Positions 1 through 6,841 of a stretch of DNA of 29,578 bases are shown piece by piece. Origin of the DNA: BS150m-G50 sp964501185 [NCBI: uncultured Bacteroidia bacterium] (lineage in GTDB: Bacteria; CAIWAD01; BS150m-G50); NCBI GenBank assembly GCA_964501185.1, contig CAZCRT010000034.1:1-29578 (forward strand). Direction: 5' to 3'. The notes under the pieces are model-generated. The model saw nothing but the letters and a program-made list of their open reading frames with translations. It made no database searches and was not told the DNA's origin. Position numbers and translations under genes: made by a program. The first letter of the stretch is position 1; each line of letters starts with the position of its first letter.

Positions 1-28
1 TCAATACTAATACACCACTCTCTGTCAA
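1..28 (-). promoter_or_regulatory. Candidate promoter firing off the left edge
   Basis: On the minus strand a perfect -35 hexamer TTGACA lies at 23-28. With a 16 bp spacer the -10 would be TATTGA at 1-6, which is a weak match, and the window ends there. It lies downstream of the integrase gene and points away from it. It could drive whatever lies to the left, possibly a cassette array, but this is inference. The rest of 29-193 is AT-rich and shows no gene. Confidence 0.3.
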
Positions 29-193
29 TACTTAATCGCGTGTGATTTTGCTAACTATTTATTCTACAGCTCTTGTGTAGTCTGGAAAATGCTGTGAAAA
101 TATCCTGGATACGGACGGATAGACTCCAGCAAGCGCATCAAAACCCCATATTTACATAAGTGACGCCATTTATATGAGTATCCGTATAAACCG

Positions 194-1270
194 TCATTCC
201 TCTACTCGTTTCTTCCGCATCAGCATGGCATCCAGCGGGCTCTGCACCGAAGGACCATGCTTGTTAAGCACATGGGTATATATCATCGTCGTGCTGACAT
301 CCTTGTGCCCCAGCAGCTCCTGTACTGTGCGGATATCGTAGCCGCTTTCCAGCAGATGGGTGGCGAATGAATGCCGGAAAGTATGGCAGGTCGCCTTCTT
401 ATTGATATCAGTAAGCTGAACCGCACTGCGCACAGCCTTCTGGACGAGGGATGGATCACGATGGTAACGCCCCTCTTCACCGGTCTCTCTGTTGCGCCAG
501 CGTCGATGCTGCGGGAAAACATACTGCCAGCGCCATTCCTGTGAAGCTGCGGTGTACTTCAGCGCCAGAGCATCGGGAAGATCAACCCGCCCGAAACCGG
601 TAGCCAGATCCTGGCGATGCAGCGTACGCACAAATTCCAGATGCTGCTTGAGTGAAGGTGACAGCTCGGAAGGCAGAACAGTAATGCGATCCTGTTCCCC
701 TTTACCTCTGCGAATCGTGATCTGCCTCAGCTTGAAGTCAATATCCTGCACCCTCAACCGCAGACACTCCATCAGCCGCATCCCGGCACCATAAAGCAGG
801 CTGACAGCCAGCCTGTCACCACCGGACATGGCATTGATAACCTGCATCACCTCTTCAGCAGAGAGTACAACCGGTAACCGGCGCGGCCTGCGGGCACGCA
901 CAACATCACCCAGGTCATCAATCTCCTGCCCGAACACATAGCGATAGAGAAAAAGCAACGCACTGAGCGCCTGATTCTGAGTACTGGCGCTGACCTTCCG
1001 CTCCACTGCCAGATGTGTCAGGAACAGATTAATCTCCGGTTCCGCCATTTCGGCTGGATGCCGCAGGTTATGGAAGTGGATAAAACGCTTGATCCAGCTG
1101 ATATAACTTCGCTCGGTACGGGGAGAATAGTGTCGCGCTATCAGTTCGCGCCGCACCTGGGTAAGAAGACGTGGTCTGGTAGAAGTCGGGGTATTTTCAG
1201 CGACAACAGGTATGGCAGGAGTCTGTTCAGGATAGCTGGTGTGTGGACGTGCCTGTGGGGATTGTATCAC
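194..1270 (-). CDS. intI: Integron integrase (IntI-type tyrosine recombinase)
   Basis: This is a site-specific tyrosine recombinase of 358 residues that would insert and excise gene cassettes at attI and attC sites. The catalytic set is present: Arg165 (AGMR), His296 and Arg299 (HTFRH), His322 (LLGHKD) and the nucleophile Tyr331 (IYTHV). Residues 230-256 ([19 protein letters not shown]) match the extra helix that separates IntI from XerC/D, and the C-terminus carries the SPLD motif typical of integron integrases. The N-terminal SAM-like core-binding domain covers about 33-120, preceded by a proline-rich extension of roughly 30 residues. The GTG start at 1270 is supported by AAGGAG at 1277-1282, six bases upstream. 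It follows the tRNA operon terminator, so it probably uses its own promoter. No attC site or cassette is visible. Family assignment is firm; whether it is active is unknown. Confidence 0.93.
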   Translation of the reverse strand: MIQSPQARPHTSYPEQTPAIPVVAENTPTSTRPRLLTQVRRELIARHYSPRTERSYISWIKRFIHFHNLRHPAEMAEPEINLFLTHLAVERKVSASTQNQALSALLFLYRYVFGQEIDDLGDVVRARRPRRLPVVLSAEEVMQVINAMSGGDRLAVSLLYGAGMRLMECLRLRVQDIDFKLRQITIRRGKGEQDRITVLPSELSPSLKQHLEFVRTLHRQDLATGFGRVDLPDALALKYTAASQEWRWQYVFPQHRRWRNRETGEEGRYHRDPSLVQKAVRSAVQLTDINKKATCHTFRHSFATHLLESGYDIRTVQELLGHKDVSTTMIYTHVLNKHGPSVQSPLDAMLMRKKRVEE

Positions 1271-1332
1271 ACCATGCTCCTTGAATCAGATGTTGCGAGC
1301 TTGCGCCGTGACTGATCGACGCTGACTCAAGG

Positions 1333-1361
1333 AATCTAAGCAATAGCTAATCAATTTTCAA
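1333..1361 (-). promoter_or_regulatory. Candidate sigma70 promoter of intI
   Basis: TTGAAA at 1356-1361 and TAGATT at 1333-1338 are separated by 17 bp, about 60 bp upstream of the GTG start of intI. It lies between the tRNA operon terminator and the integrase gene, where a promoter is needed. No LexA-type CTG-N10-CAG box was seen. Confidence 0.45.
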
Positions 1362-1429
1362 GACTATTTACCATTTTCACTGGCAGGATGCAATTCTCCC
1401 GCAATGTTTGGCAATTTGCATACAAACGT

Positions 1430-1455
1430 AAAAAAGGGCAGGATTATTCCTGCCC
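1430..1455 (-). terminator. Intrinsic terminator of the tRNA operon
   Basis: On the minus strand a perfect 8 bp stem GGGCAGGA/TCCTGCCC (1436-1443 with 1448-1455), a four-base loop and a run of six T (1430-1435) form a textbook Rho-independent terminator. It ends transcription arriving from tRNA-Leu before the integrase gene. Confidence 0.9.
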
Positions 1456-1468
1456 AAAGTCCATTCGA

Positions 1469-1521
1469 ATAGTATTTCCCATGTGAAAGCCATGATGTCT
1501 AGAGCATTCGAGAAATACTAC
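1469..1521. repeat. Dispersed inverted-repeat element, copy R1
   Basis: This 53 bp element begins with ATAGTATTTC (1469-1478) and ends with GAAATACTAC (1512-1521). Nine bases of the ends (TAGTATTTC/GAAATACTA) are exact inverted repeats. The same ends recur at 21705-21759 and 28833-28888 with a similar total length and different interiors. It lies between tRNA-Leu and the tRNA operon terminator. A direct repeat CATTCGA (1462-1468 and 1505-1511) also flanks or enters it. Confidence 0.6.
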
Positions 1522-1523
1522 AG

Positions 1524-1573
1524 GGTGATTCATCTTACACTGCTGGCAAACAACTGACCTTTTGAGAATCACC
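1524..1573. repeat. Inverted repeat just after tRNA-Leu
   Basis: GGTGATTC at 1524-1531 is exactly complementary to GAATCACC at 1566-1573, three bases from the 3' end of tRNA-Leu. In the precursor transcript it could close a 34-base loop. It abuts element R1. A role in 3' processing is only a guess. Confidence 0.45.
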
Positions 1574-1576
1574 AAA

Positions 1577-1661
1577 TACCGAGGGTCGGAATCGAACCGA
1601 CACGGGAATAAATCCCAAGGGATTTTAAGTCCCTTGCGTCTACCAGTTCCGCCACCCCGGC
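1577..1661 (-). tRNA. tRNA-Leu (anticodon UAA)
   Basis: The 85-base cloverleaf has the long variable arm of a class II tRNA. The anticodon loop reads CTTAAAA with anticodon TAA. The T arm GTCGG-TTCGATT-CCGAC and an acceptor stem GCCGGGG/CCTCGGT with two G-U pairs are intact, with discriminator A. CCA is not encoded and must be added by tRNA nucleotidyltransferase. It is the last tRNA of the four-gene operon. Confidence 0.96.
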
Positions 1662-1665
1662 ATCA

Positions 1666-1682
1666 GGGCGACGATTCCGCCC
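1666..1682 (-). other. Small hairpin in the tRNA-Cys/tRNA-Leu spacer
   Basis: GGGCG (1666-1670) and CGCCC (1678-1682) form a 5 bp stem with a seven-base loop that fills most of the 25-base spacer between tRNA-Cys and tRNA-Leu. There is no T run, so it is not a terminator. It may be a processing spacer structure. Confidence 0.35.
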
Positions 1683-1686
1683 TTAA

Positions 1687-1758
1687 AGGCGACGATCGGA
1701 GTCGAACCGATGATCGGGATTTTGCAGACCCCTGCCTTAGCCACTTGGCCACGTCGCC
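1687..1758 (-). tRNA. tRNA-Cys (anticodon GCA)
   Basis: The 72-base cloverleaf has acceptor stem GGCGACG/CGTCGCC, T arm with TTCGACT, anticodon GCA in the loop CTGCAAA, and discriminator U, which is the identity base of cysteine tRNAs. CCA is not encoded. It lies downstream of an intrinsic terminator that follows tRNA-Gly, so its expression needs read-through or a promoter hidden in the short spacer. Confidence 0.96.
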
Positions 1759-1764
1759 ACACCT

Positions 1765-1782
1765 GCGTTGCCTGCACAACGC
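1765..1782 (-). other. Hairpin between the internal terminator and tRNA-Cys
   Basis: GCGTTG (1765-1770) and CAACGC (1777-1782) form a perfect 6 bp stem with a six-base loop. It lies between the T tract of the terminator and the 5' end of tRNA-Cys, with no T run of its own. Confidence 0.4.
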
Positions 1783-1785
1783 GGG

Positions 1786-1822
1786 AATAAAAAGAACCCC
1801 GATCCTGTTCACAGAACCGGGG
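1786..1822 (-). terminator. Intrinsic terminator inside the tRNA cluster
   Basis: On the minus strand an 11 bp stem pairs 1812-1822 with 1797-1807, including two G-U pairs, closed by the tetraloop TGAA and followed by the T-rich tract TTCTTTTTATT (1786-1796). It begins two bases after the 3' end of tRNA-Gly. It separates tRNA-Ala, the small ORF and tRNA-Gly from tRNA-Cys and tRNA-Leu. Confidence 0.85.
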
Positions 1823-1824
1823 AA

Positions 1825-1897
1825 AGCGGAAGACGGGATTCGAACCCGCGACAATAACGTTGGCAACGTTACACTCTACCAACTGAGTTACTCCCGC
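1825..1897 (-). tRNA. tRNA-Gly (anticodon GCC)
   Basis: The 73-base cloverleaf has acceptor stem GCGGGAG/CTTCCGC, D arm with AGTTGGTAGA, anticodon GCC in the loop TTGCCAA, T loop TTCGAAT and discriminator U. CCA is not encoded. Its 5' end is six bases after the stop codon of a small membrane-protein ORF, and a strong terminator follows its 3' end. Confidence 0.96.
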
Positions 1898-1903
1898 AGC
1901 ATA

Positions 1904-2044
1904 TTATCTGTCATCACGAATGCGTTGCATCCGTTCCGATCGCTTCTCATAGTACTCTTCGCGCTGTCTGTTGATCCTGCGCTGCAAGCGTCGGAAAATG
2001 ATAAAGAGCAAACCGATCAGCGCGTAAACTATGAGCTCTGCCAT
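1904..2044 (-). CDS. Small single-pass membrane protein, 46 aa, between tRNA genes
   Basis: I do not recognise this protein. The ATG at 2044 follows a GAGGGTG Shine-Dalgarno-like stretch and opens a 46-codon frame ending in TAA at 1904. Residues 4-17 (LIVYALIGLLFIIF) form one hydrophobic helix. The rest is very basic and charged (FRRLQRRINRQREE, then KRSERMQRIRDDR), so it should lie on the cytoplasmic side by the positive-inside rule, with the N-terminus outside. It occupies the whole space between tRNA-Ala (28 bases upstream) and tRNA-Gly (six bases downstream), so it would be made from a tRNA precursor transcript. The hydrophobic-then-basic layout argues for a real gene. A longer frame through tRNA-Ala exists but is not credible as protein. 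Confidence 0.62.
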   Translation of the reverse strand: MAELIVYALIGLLFIIFRRLQRRINRQREEYYEKRSERMQRIRDDR

Positions 2045-2072
2045 GCGCACCCTCACCGGTTCATCGAAACAG

Positions 2073-2145
2073 TGGAGCATAACGGGATCGAACCGATGAC
2101 CTCTTGACTGCCAGTCAAGCGCTCTCCCAACTGAGCTAATGCCCC
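2073..2145 (-). tRNA. tRNA-Ala (anticodon GGC)
   Basis: The 73-base cloverleaf has acceptor stem GGGGCAT/ATGCTCC, D arm with AGTTGGGAGA, anticodon GGC in the loop CTGGCAG, T loop TTCGATC and discriminator A. The usual alanine G3-U70 identity pair is present, since the third base G pairs with the fifth base of the 3' strand, T. CCA is not encoded. It is the first gene of the tRNA operon. Confidence 0.96.
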
Positions 2146-2157
2146 GACAGAACAAAA

Positions 2158-2186
2158 AATTTATATCTGCGAATGGGCATTGTCAA
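2158..2186 (-). promoter_or_regulatory. Promoter of the tRNA operon
   Basis: A consensus -35 TTGACA (2181-2186) is followed, after 17 bp, by TAAATT (2158-2163). The overlapping TATAAA at 2160-2165 would give a 15 bp spacer. It lies just upstream of tRNA-Ala, as expected for a strong stable-RNA promoter. Confidence 0.75.
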
Positions 2187-2198
2187 GAATATTTTCCA

Positions 2199-2230
2199 GA
2201 CGGCAGCAGGAAAAGCTTCCTGCTACTGTC
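2199..2230 (-). terminator. Imperfect hairpin after pepF
   Basis: An 8 bp perfect stem (AGCAGGAA/TTCCTGCT, 2205-2212 with 2217-2224), extended outwards with one mismatch and one G-U pair to about 14 bp, lies 24 bases after the pepF stop codon. No T run follows on the minus strand, so it is either a weak terminator or an mRNA 3'-end hairpin. Confidence 0.5.
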
Positions 2231-2254
2231 AGGAAATATATAAAACAGAGACAT

Positions 2255-4072
2255 CTAGTTCAATGTCTTCATCAACTGTTCAAATTCAGTCAAACGGGAC
2301 TCGAATTCTGCCAGGGCAGCCTTGATCGGGGCAGGATCAGTCAGGTCGACACCCGCGCCCTGAAGCTGCTGCAGAGAATACTGAGAACCACCACTGCTGA
2401 GGAACTCCAGGTAGCGTTTCAACGCCGGTTCACCCTCTTCCAGTATGGATGCAGCAATCTTAACCGCCGAAGCCATACCGGTCGCATACTTATAGACATA
2501 GAAATTGTAGTAGAAATGCGGAATGCGTGACCACTCAACTTCGATCAGTTTATCCTCATCATCAAAGGCGATCTCTTCACCATAGTACTTCTTCACCAGT
2601 TCCAGGTATTTGCCGTTCAACGACTGTGGTGTCAGCGGTTCGTTACTCTCTACCATAGCGTGAATCATATGTTCATACTCGGCAAACATCGTCTGCCGGA
2701 ACATTGTGCCACGGAAACTCTCCAGGTAGTGATTGAGCACATATGCGCGCTGCGAAGGCTCTGTCAGTGTATCCAGCAGGTGATTGGTCAGCAGCACCTC
2801 ATTAGTAATCGATGCGACCTCAGCTACAAAAATACGATAATCACCCAGGTGGTAGGGCTGTTTATGGTGTGAGAACCAGGAATGCATCGAGTGGCCCATC
2901 TCGTGAGCCAGCGTGAACACAGAATCCAGGGTGCCGGTGAAATTATGCAGAATATAGGGATTGGAATCGTAACAGCCGGAGGAGAAGGCACCAGAACGCT
3001 TGCCCTGATTCTCGTAGCGGTCTATCCAGCCATTCGCAAAACCATCATCCATAATACGACGGTACTCTTCACCCAGCGGCTCCATCGCTTTGCGGGTCAG
3101 CTCTACCGCCTCGTCCCAGGTAAACTTCATATCGACTTCCGGTACGATCGGGACATAGATATCGTACATATGCAGCTTGTCGTAACCCAGCACATCGCGC
3201 CGCAGTTTCATGTAGCGATAGAAAGCGGGCAGCGAGTCATGGATTGCGGACAACAGCGATTCATAGACTGAACCGGGAACGTTATCATCGTGGAGCGCTG
3301 CTTCCTGTGCAGAAGCGTGTTTGCGGACTTTTGCATAGAATACATCTGTCTTCATCTGGCCATCCAGCGAAGCTGCCAGTGTATTCTCATTGCCCTTGAA
3401 TTCTTTGTAGTAGTTCAGGAAGGCATCGCGCCGCACTTCACGGTTGCGCCCTTCCAGTAACTTGATGAATCCGGCGTGAGACAATTTGACTTTGCCACCC
3501 TCACCGTCATCGATCTCCGGCAGCCGTGCAGGCAGGTCAACATTATCAAGCATGGAAAAGGTTTTCTCCGAAGCGCCCAGCGGTTCACTCGCCAGTGAAA
3601 GAATCTGTTCTTCCTTCTCAGTAAGTACATGTGGTTTGTGACGCAGAATCTTTTCCAGCCAGAAACGATACTCGCTCAGCTCTTCGCCTGCCAGCCACTC
3701 CTGCATGGTCGCGTCATCAATCGCCATCAGTTCCGGCTCGAACCATGCCAGGGCAGTACTGATACGGGTTCCCAGACTGGAGGCGCGATCCATCATGTTC
3801 TGGGAATCACTGTTACCCAGATCCTCTGAGTTACGCAGGCTGGCGTAGACAATCACCTTCTCGAATGCGCGATAGGCAGTCATCATCTGCTCCACTGACA
3901 CCTTCAGCATGGCAGCCGACTCAGAGATTTTTCCCTTGTTGGCGGCCATCTTTTCCGGCAGGTTCTCGCACTCATTGAAATCCTGCTCCCAGAGTTCCTG
4001 AGAAGCGTACATGTCTTCCAGTTGCCAGGTATCATCCCGTGGCACATCTTTGCGTAATGGTAATGCAGCCAT
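2255..4072 (-). CDS. pepF: Oligoendopeptidase F (peptidase family M3B)
   Basis: This cytoplasmic zinc metallopeptidase would cleave short peptides of roughly 7-17 residues. The protein is 605 residues long, the normal PepF length. The zinc site HEMGH is at about 390-394, and the third ligand is the glutamate in FVAEVASITNE at about 418. The N-terminal oligopeptidase F domain covers about 110-180, with the M3 catalytic domain behind it. I chose the ATG at 4072 (MAALPLRKD) because AAGGAG at 4080-4085 lies seven bases upstream. The ATG at 4078 sits too close to that site, and a longer frame would overlap sahH. It lies 22 bp after sahH in the same direction and is the last gene of the metK-sahH-pepF run. 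A link to methionine recycling is not needed and may be chance. Confidence 0.93.
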   Translation of the reverse strand: MAALPLRKDVPRDDTWQLEDMYASQELWEQDFNECENLPEKMAANKGKISESAAMLKVSVEQMMTAYRAFEKVIVYASLRNSEDLGNSDSQNMMDRASSLGTRISTALAWFEPELMAIDDATMQEWLAGEELSEYRFWLEKILRHKPHVLTEKEEQILSLASEPLGASEKTFSMLDNVDLPARLPEIDDGEGGKVKLSHAGFIKLLEGRNREVRRDAFLNYYKEFKGNENTLAASLDGQMKTDVFYAKVRKHASAQEAALHDDNVPGSVYESLLSAIHDSLPAFYRYMKLRRDVLGYDKLHMYDIYVPIVPEVDMKFTWDEAVELTRKAMEPLGEEYRRIMDDGFANGWIDRYENQGKRSGAFSSGCYDSNPYILHNFTGTLDSVFTLAHEMGHSMHSWFSHHKQPYHLGDYRIFVAEVASITNEVLLTNHLLDTLTEPSQRAYVLNHYLESFRGTMFRQTMFAEYEHMIHAMVESNEPLTPQSLNGKYLELVKKYYGEEIAFDDEDKLIEVEWSRIPHFYYNFYVYKYATGMASAVKIAASILEEGEPALKRYLEFLSSGGSQYSLQQLQGAGVDLTDPAPIKAALAEFESRLTEFEQLMKTLN

Positions 4073-4094
4073 ATTCATACTCCTTGATTCAGTA

Positions 4095-5531
4095 TTAATA
4101 ACGATAATGATCCGGTTTGTAGGGCCCATCAAGCGGAATGCCGGTATAATCCGACTGTTGCTTTGACATCCGGCTCAATTTTACACCCAGTTTATCCAGA
4201 TGCAGACGGGCTACCTCTTCGTCAAGATGCTTGGGCAGCAGGTATACATCAACTTCATGTTTGCGATCAGCGAGTTCAATCTGCGCCAGGGTCTGATTAC
4301 TGAAGGAAGTTGACATCACAAACGAGGGATGCCCGGTAGCATTGCCCAGATTAACCAGACGCCCTTCCGAAAGCAGGATGATACCGTGCCCGTCAGTAAA
4401 CTGATAATGGTGAACCTGTGGCTTGATCTCCCGTTTGACGATTCCCGGCTCCTTCTCCAGCACACTTACCTGAATTTCATTGTCGAAATGACCAATATTG
4501 CAGACGATGGCGTTATGTTTCATCTGGCGCATATGCTCAATTGTAATGACTTCGAAATTACCGGTGGCTGTCACATAGATGTCTGCTTCCGGAAGCGCTT
4601 CCTCCAGCGTAGTAACCTCAAAGCCTTCCATCACAGCCTGCAGGGCACAGATCGGATCGATCTCAGTAACCAGCACCCTGGCGCCGAAGCCACGCATGGA
4701 TTGTGCACTGCCCTTGCCCACTTCTCCATAACCACAGATGACAACCGTTTTGCCGGCCACCATGATATCTGTGCCACGTTTGATGCCATCTGCCAGCGAT
4801 TCCCGGCAACCATAGAGATTGTCGAACTTAGATTTAGTGACCGAGTCGTTGACATTGTATACGGGGAACAGCAGCGATCCCTGCTCCACCCGCTGGTAAA
4901 GCCGGTGAACACCGGTTGTAGTCTCTTCCGACACACCGCGGATTTCCTTTACCCAGCGATGCCATATATCCTGATCCTGGCCATAAATTTCATGCAGCAG
5001 TTTGAACAGCTCCTGCTCATCTTCCGCTTCGGCAGTGATCTCCGGCAACTGATCGTGAGACAGCATGTACTCTTCAAGTTCGTACCCCAGATGGATCATC
5101 AGGGTCGCGTCACCACCATCGTCAACGATCTGGGTCGGCCCCCGGCCATCACTGAACTGCAGCGCCTGCCAGGTGCACCACCAGTACTCTTCCAGCGTCT
5201 CACCCTTCCAGGCAAACACCGGTGTACCCCGCTCTGCCACAGCAGCGGCAGCATGATCCTGAGTTGAGAAGATATTACAGGACGCCCAGCGCACATCGGC
5301 GCCCAGCTGTTGCAGCGTTTCAATCAAAGCCGCGGTCTGCACAGTCATATGCAGCGAGCCCATGATCCGTTGCCCGGACAGCGGTTTATCTGTTCCGAAC
5401 TTCTCACGCAGTGCCATCAGCCCGGGCATCTCCTCTTCAGCCAGCCCGAGTTCACGACGCCCGAAGGCAGCCAGTTTGATGTCGGCGACTTTCCAGGGCA
5501 GGCTTTCAGTCTTGATTGTCATAGAATCCAT
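4095..5531 (-). CDS. sahH: Adenosylhomocysteinase
   Basis: The enzyme hydrolyses S-adenosylhomocysteine to adenosine and homocysteine, using bound NAD, and so removes the by-product that inhibits methyltransferases. The 478 residues include HMT at 61-63, the substrate-site block VTKSKFDN (Lys233, Asp237), the NAD-binding loop GYGEVGKG at 267-274 and the conserved C-terminal KPDHYRY. The stretch at about 150-195 is the insert that marks the long bacterial and plant form. The ATG at 5531 follows GGAA by about seven bases; the ATG three codons later is an alternative. It starts 20 bp after metK, so the two enzymes of the S-adenosylmethionine cycle are co-transcribed, with pepF behind. No S-adenosylhomocysteine riboswitch was recognised in the short spacer. 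Confidence 0.97.
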   Translation of the reverse strand: MDSMTIKTESLPWKVADIKLAAFGRRELGLAEEEMPGLMALREKFGTDKPLSGQRIMGSLHMTVQTAALIETLQQLGADVRWASCNIFSTQDHAAAAVAERGTPVFAWKGETLEEYWWCTWQALQFSDGRGPTQIVDDGGDATLMIHLGYELEEYMLSHDQLPEITAEAEDEQELFKLLHEIYGQDQDIWHRWVKEIRGVSEETTTGVHRLYQRVEQGSLLFPVYNVNDSVTKSKFDNLYGCRESLADGIKRGTDIMVAGKTVVICGYGEVGKGSAQSMRGFGARVLVTEIDPICALQAVMEGFEVTTLEEALPEADIYVTATGNFEVITIEHMRQMKHNAIVCNIGHFDNEIQVSVLEKEPGIVKREIKPQVHHYQFTDGHGIILLSEGRLVNLGNATGHPSFVMSTSFSNQTLAQIELADRKHEVDVYLLPKHLDEEVARLHLDKLGVKLSRMSKQQSDYTGIPLDGPYKPDHYRY

Positions 5532-5551
5532 TATTGTTTCCTTAAACAGGA

Positions 5552-6679
5552 TCAGGCGAACAGCCCTTTCCGGTCGGTTTTTTCCCAGGTGAAATCAGGC
5601 TCGCTACGGCCGAAATGACCATAAGCGGCAGTTTGTGAATAAATCGGACGGCGCAGGTGAAGTGTGTTGATGATACCGGATGGTGTCAGATCAAACTCCC
5701 GCAGGACTATGGCTTCCAGCTCCTCGTCGGGACGCTTGCCGGTACCGAGCGTATCGATGAATACCGAGACCGGTTCAGCGACACCAATAGCATAGGCCAG
5801 CTGCACCTGACACTTCTGTGCCACACCTGCGGCGACGATGTTCTTGGCAATCCAGCGGGCAGCATAAGTAGCGCTACGGTCAACCTTGGTAGGATCCTTG
5901 CCGGAGAAAGCACCACCACCGTGTGCGGCCATTCCACCGTAAGTATCGACGATGATCTTGCGGCCTGTCAGCCCGGCATCCCCCTGCGGGCCACCGATGA
6001 CAAAGCGTCCGGTGGGATTTATGTGACAGATCAGTTCGGGTGAGCTCAATTCGGGTGGCAGCACATAGTCGATCACTTCACGGCGCACATCGTCCCGCAA
6101 CATGCGGATATCGAGTTCATCATGTTGTGTTGAAACCACTACCGTTTCAAGGTGATGCGGCTTCCCATCCCTGTACTCCACGGTAACCTGCGCTTTGCCA
6201 TCCGGCCGTACCCATGGCAGGATATTCTGCTTTCGCACTTCTGCCAGGCGGCGGCAGAGCTTGTGCGCCAGATCTATCGGCAACGGCATCAGCTCGCTGG
6301 TCTCATCAGTCGCGTAGCCAAACATGATTCCCTGATCACCGGCACCACCGGTGTCCACACCCACACCGATATCGTCCGACTGCTTGTCCAGCGTCGTCAA
6401 CACCGTACAGGTCTGTGAGTTGAAACCGTATTCCGGTTTATTGTAACCGATATCGTTGATCTTGTCGCGGGCCAGTTGTGTGATGTCGACGAAATCCGCC
6501 TTGGTGGTCAGCTCACCGGTAACCAGTACCAGGCCGGTTGTCACCAGTGTTTCACAGGCCACCCGGCCTTCTTTATCAGCCTTCAGTACAGCGTCGAGAA
6601 CAGCATCACTGATCTGATCGGCCATCTTGTCCGGATGGCCCTCAGTAACACTTTCAGAGCTGAAGAGATGTGTTCGCAT
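5552..6679 (-). CDS. metK: S-adenosylmethionine synthetase
   Basis: The enzyme makes S-adenosylmethionine from ATP and methionine. The three-domain protein of 375 residues has the ATP-binding start [15 protein letters not shown], the hexapeptide GAGDQG at 112-117 and the glycine-rich phosphate loop GGGAFSGKD at 254-262 followed by PTKVDRS. I chose the ATG at 6679, which matches the usual N-terminus of the family. An in-frame ATG at 6694 (adding MNGQQ) is possible, and neither has a good Shine-Dalgarno site. The upstream spacer to the rnfD-like gene is 162 bp and holds a candidate promoter. sahH follows after 20 bp, then pepF. I saw no SAM riboswitch fold in the leader. Confidence 0.97.
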   Translation of the reverse strand: MRTHLFSSESVTEGHPDKMADQISDAVLDAVLKADKEGRVACETLVTTGLVLVTGELTTKADFVDITQLARDKINDIGYNKPEYGFNSQTCTVLTTLDKQSDDIGVGVDTGGAGDQGIMFGYATDETSELMPLPIDLAHKLCRRLAEVRKQNILPWVRPDGKAQVTVEYRDGKPHHLETVVVSTQHDELDIRMLRDDVRREVIDYVLPPELSSPELICHINPTGRFVIGGPQGDAGLTGRKIIVDTYGGMAAHGGGAFSGKDPTKVDRSATYAARWIAKNIVAAGVAQKCQVQLAYAIGVAEPVSVFIDTLGTGKRPDEELEAIVLREFDLTPSGIINTLHLRRPIYSQTAAYGHFGRSEPDFTWEKTDRKGLFA

Positions 6680-6724
6680 TTGTTGCCCATTCATTTTCAG
6701 GATTCGCAATTTTGTCGATTATTA

Positions 6725-6753
6725 AAATTAGCTGTCTACTATTGCTTCTTCAA
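6725..6753 (-). promoter_or_regulatory. Candidate promoter of metK-sahH-pepF
   Basis: TTGAAG at 6748-6753 and TAATTT at 6725-6730 are separated by 17 bp, about 46 bp upstream of the metK start. The match is moderate. The position in the only long spacer of this gene run supports it. Confidence 0.4.
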
Positions 6754-6841
6754 GGGTTTTCGTCCGGTAACAATTATGGCAGATAAAGAAACCCGCTATT
6801 CCGGATACATGCAGGTTCATGCTGACAAGGCATTTAAGACT

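Noticed and set aside
49-55. attI core site (GTTAGCA on the minus strand)
   Set aside because: It differs from GTTRRRY at one position and no second site or attC structure is near it in the visible sequence.
1271-1576. Gene cassette or attC site between intI and tRNA-Leu
   Set aside because: No GTTRRRY/RYYYAAC pair was found in this 306 bp; it holds the intI promoter, a terminator and inverted repeats only.
1562-2107. Long plus-strand open frame across the tRNA cluster
   Set aside because: It runs antisense through four intact tRNA genes and a terminator and has no protein-like composition.
4329-5267. 312-codon plus-strand open frame
   Set aside because: It lies wholly antisense inside sahH, whose motifs are unambiguous; the opposite frame is open because of codon bias.
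6695-6841. SAM riboswitch in the metK leader
   Set aside because: I looked for the paired helices of SAM-type riboswitches and found no matching conserved core.
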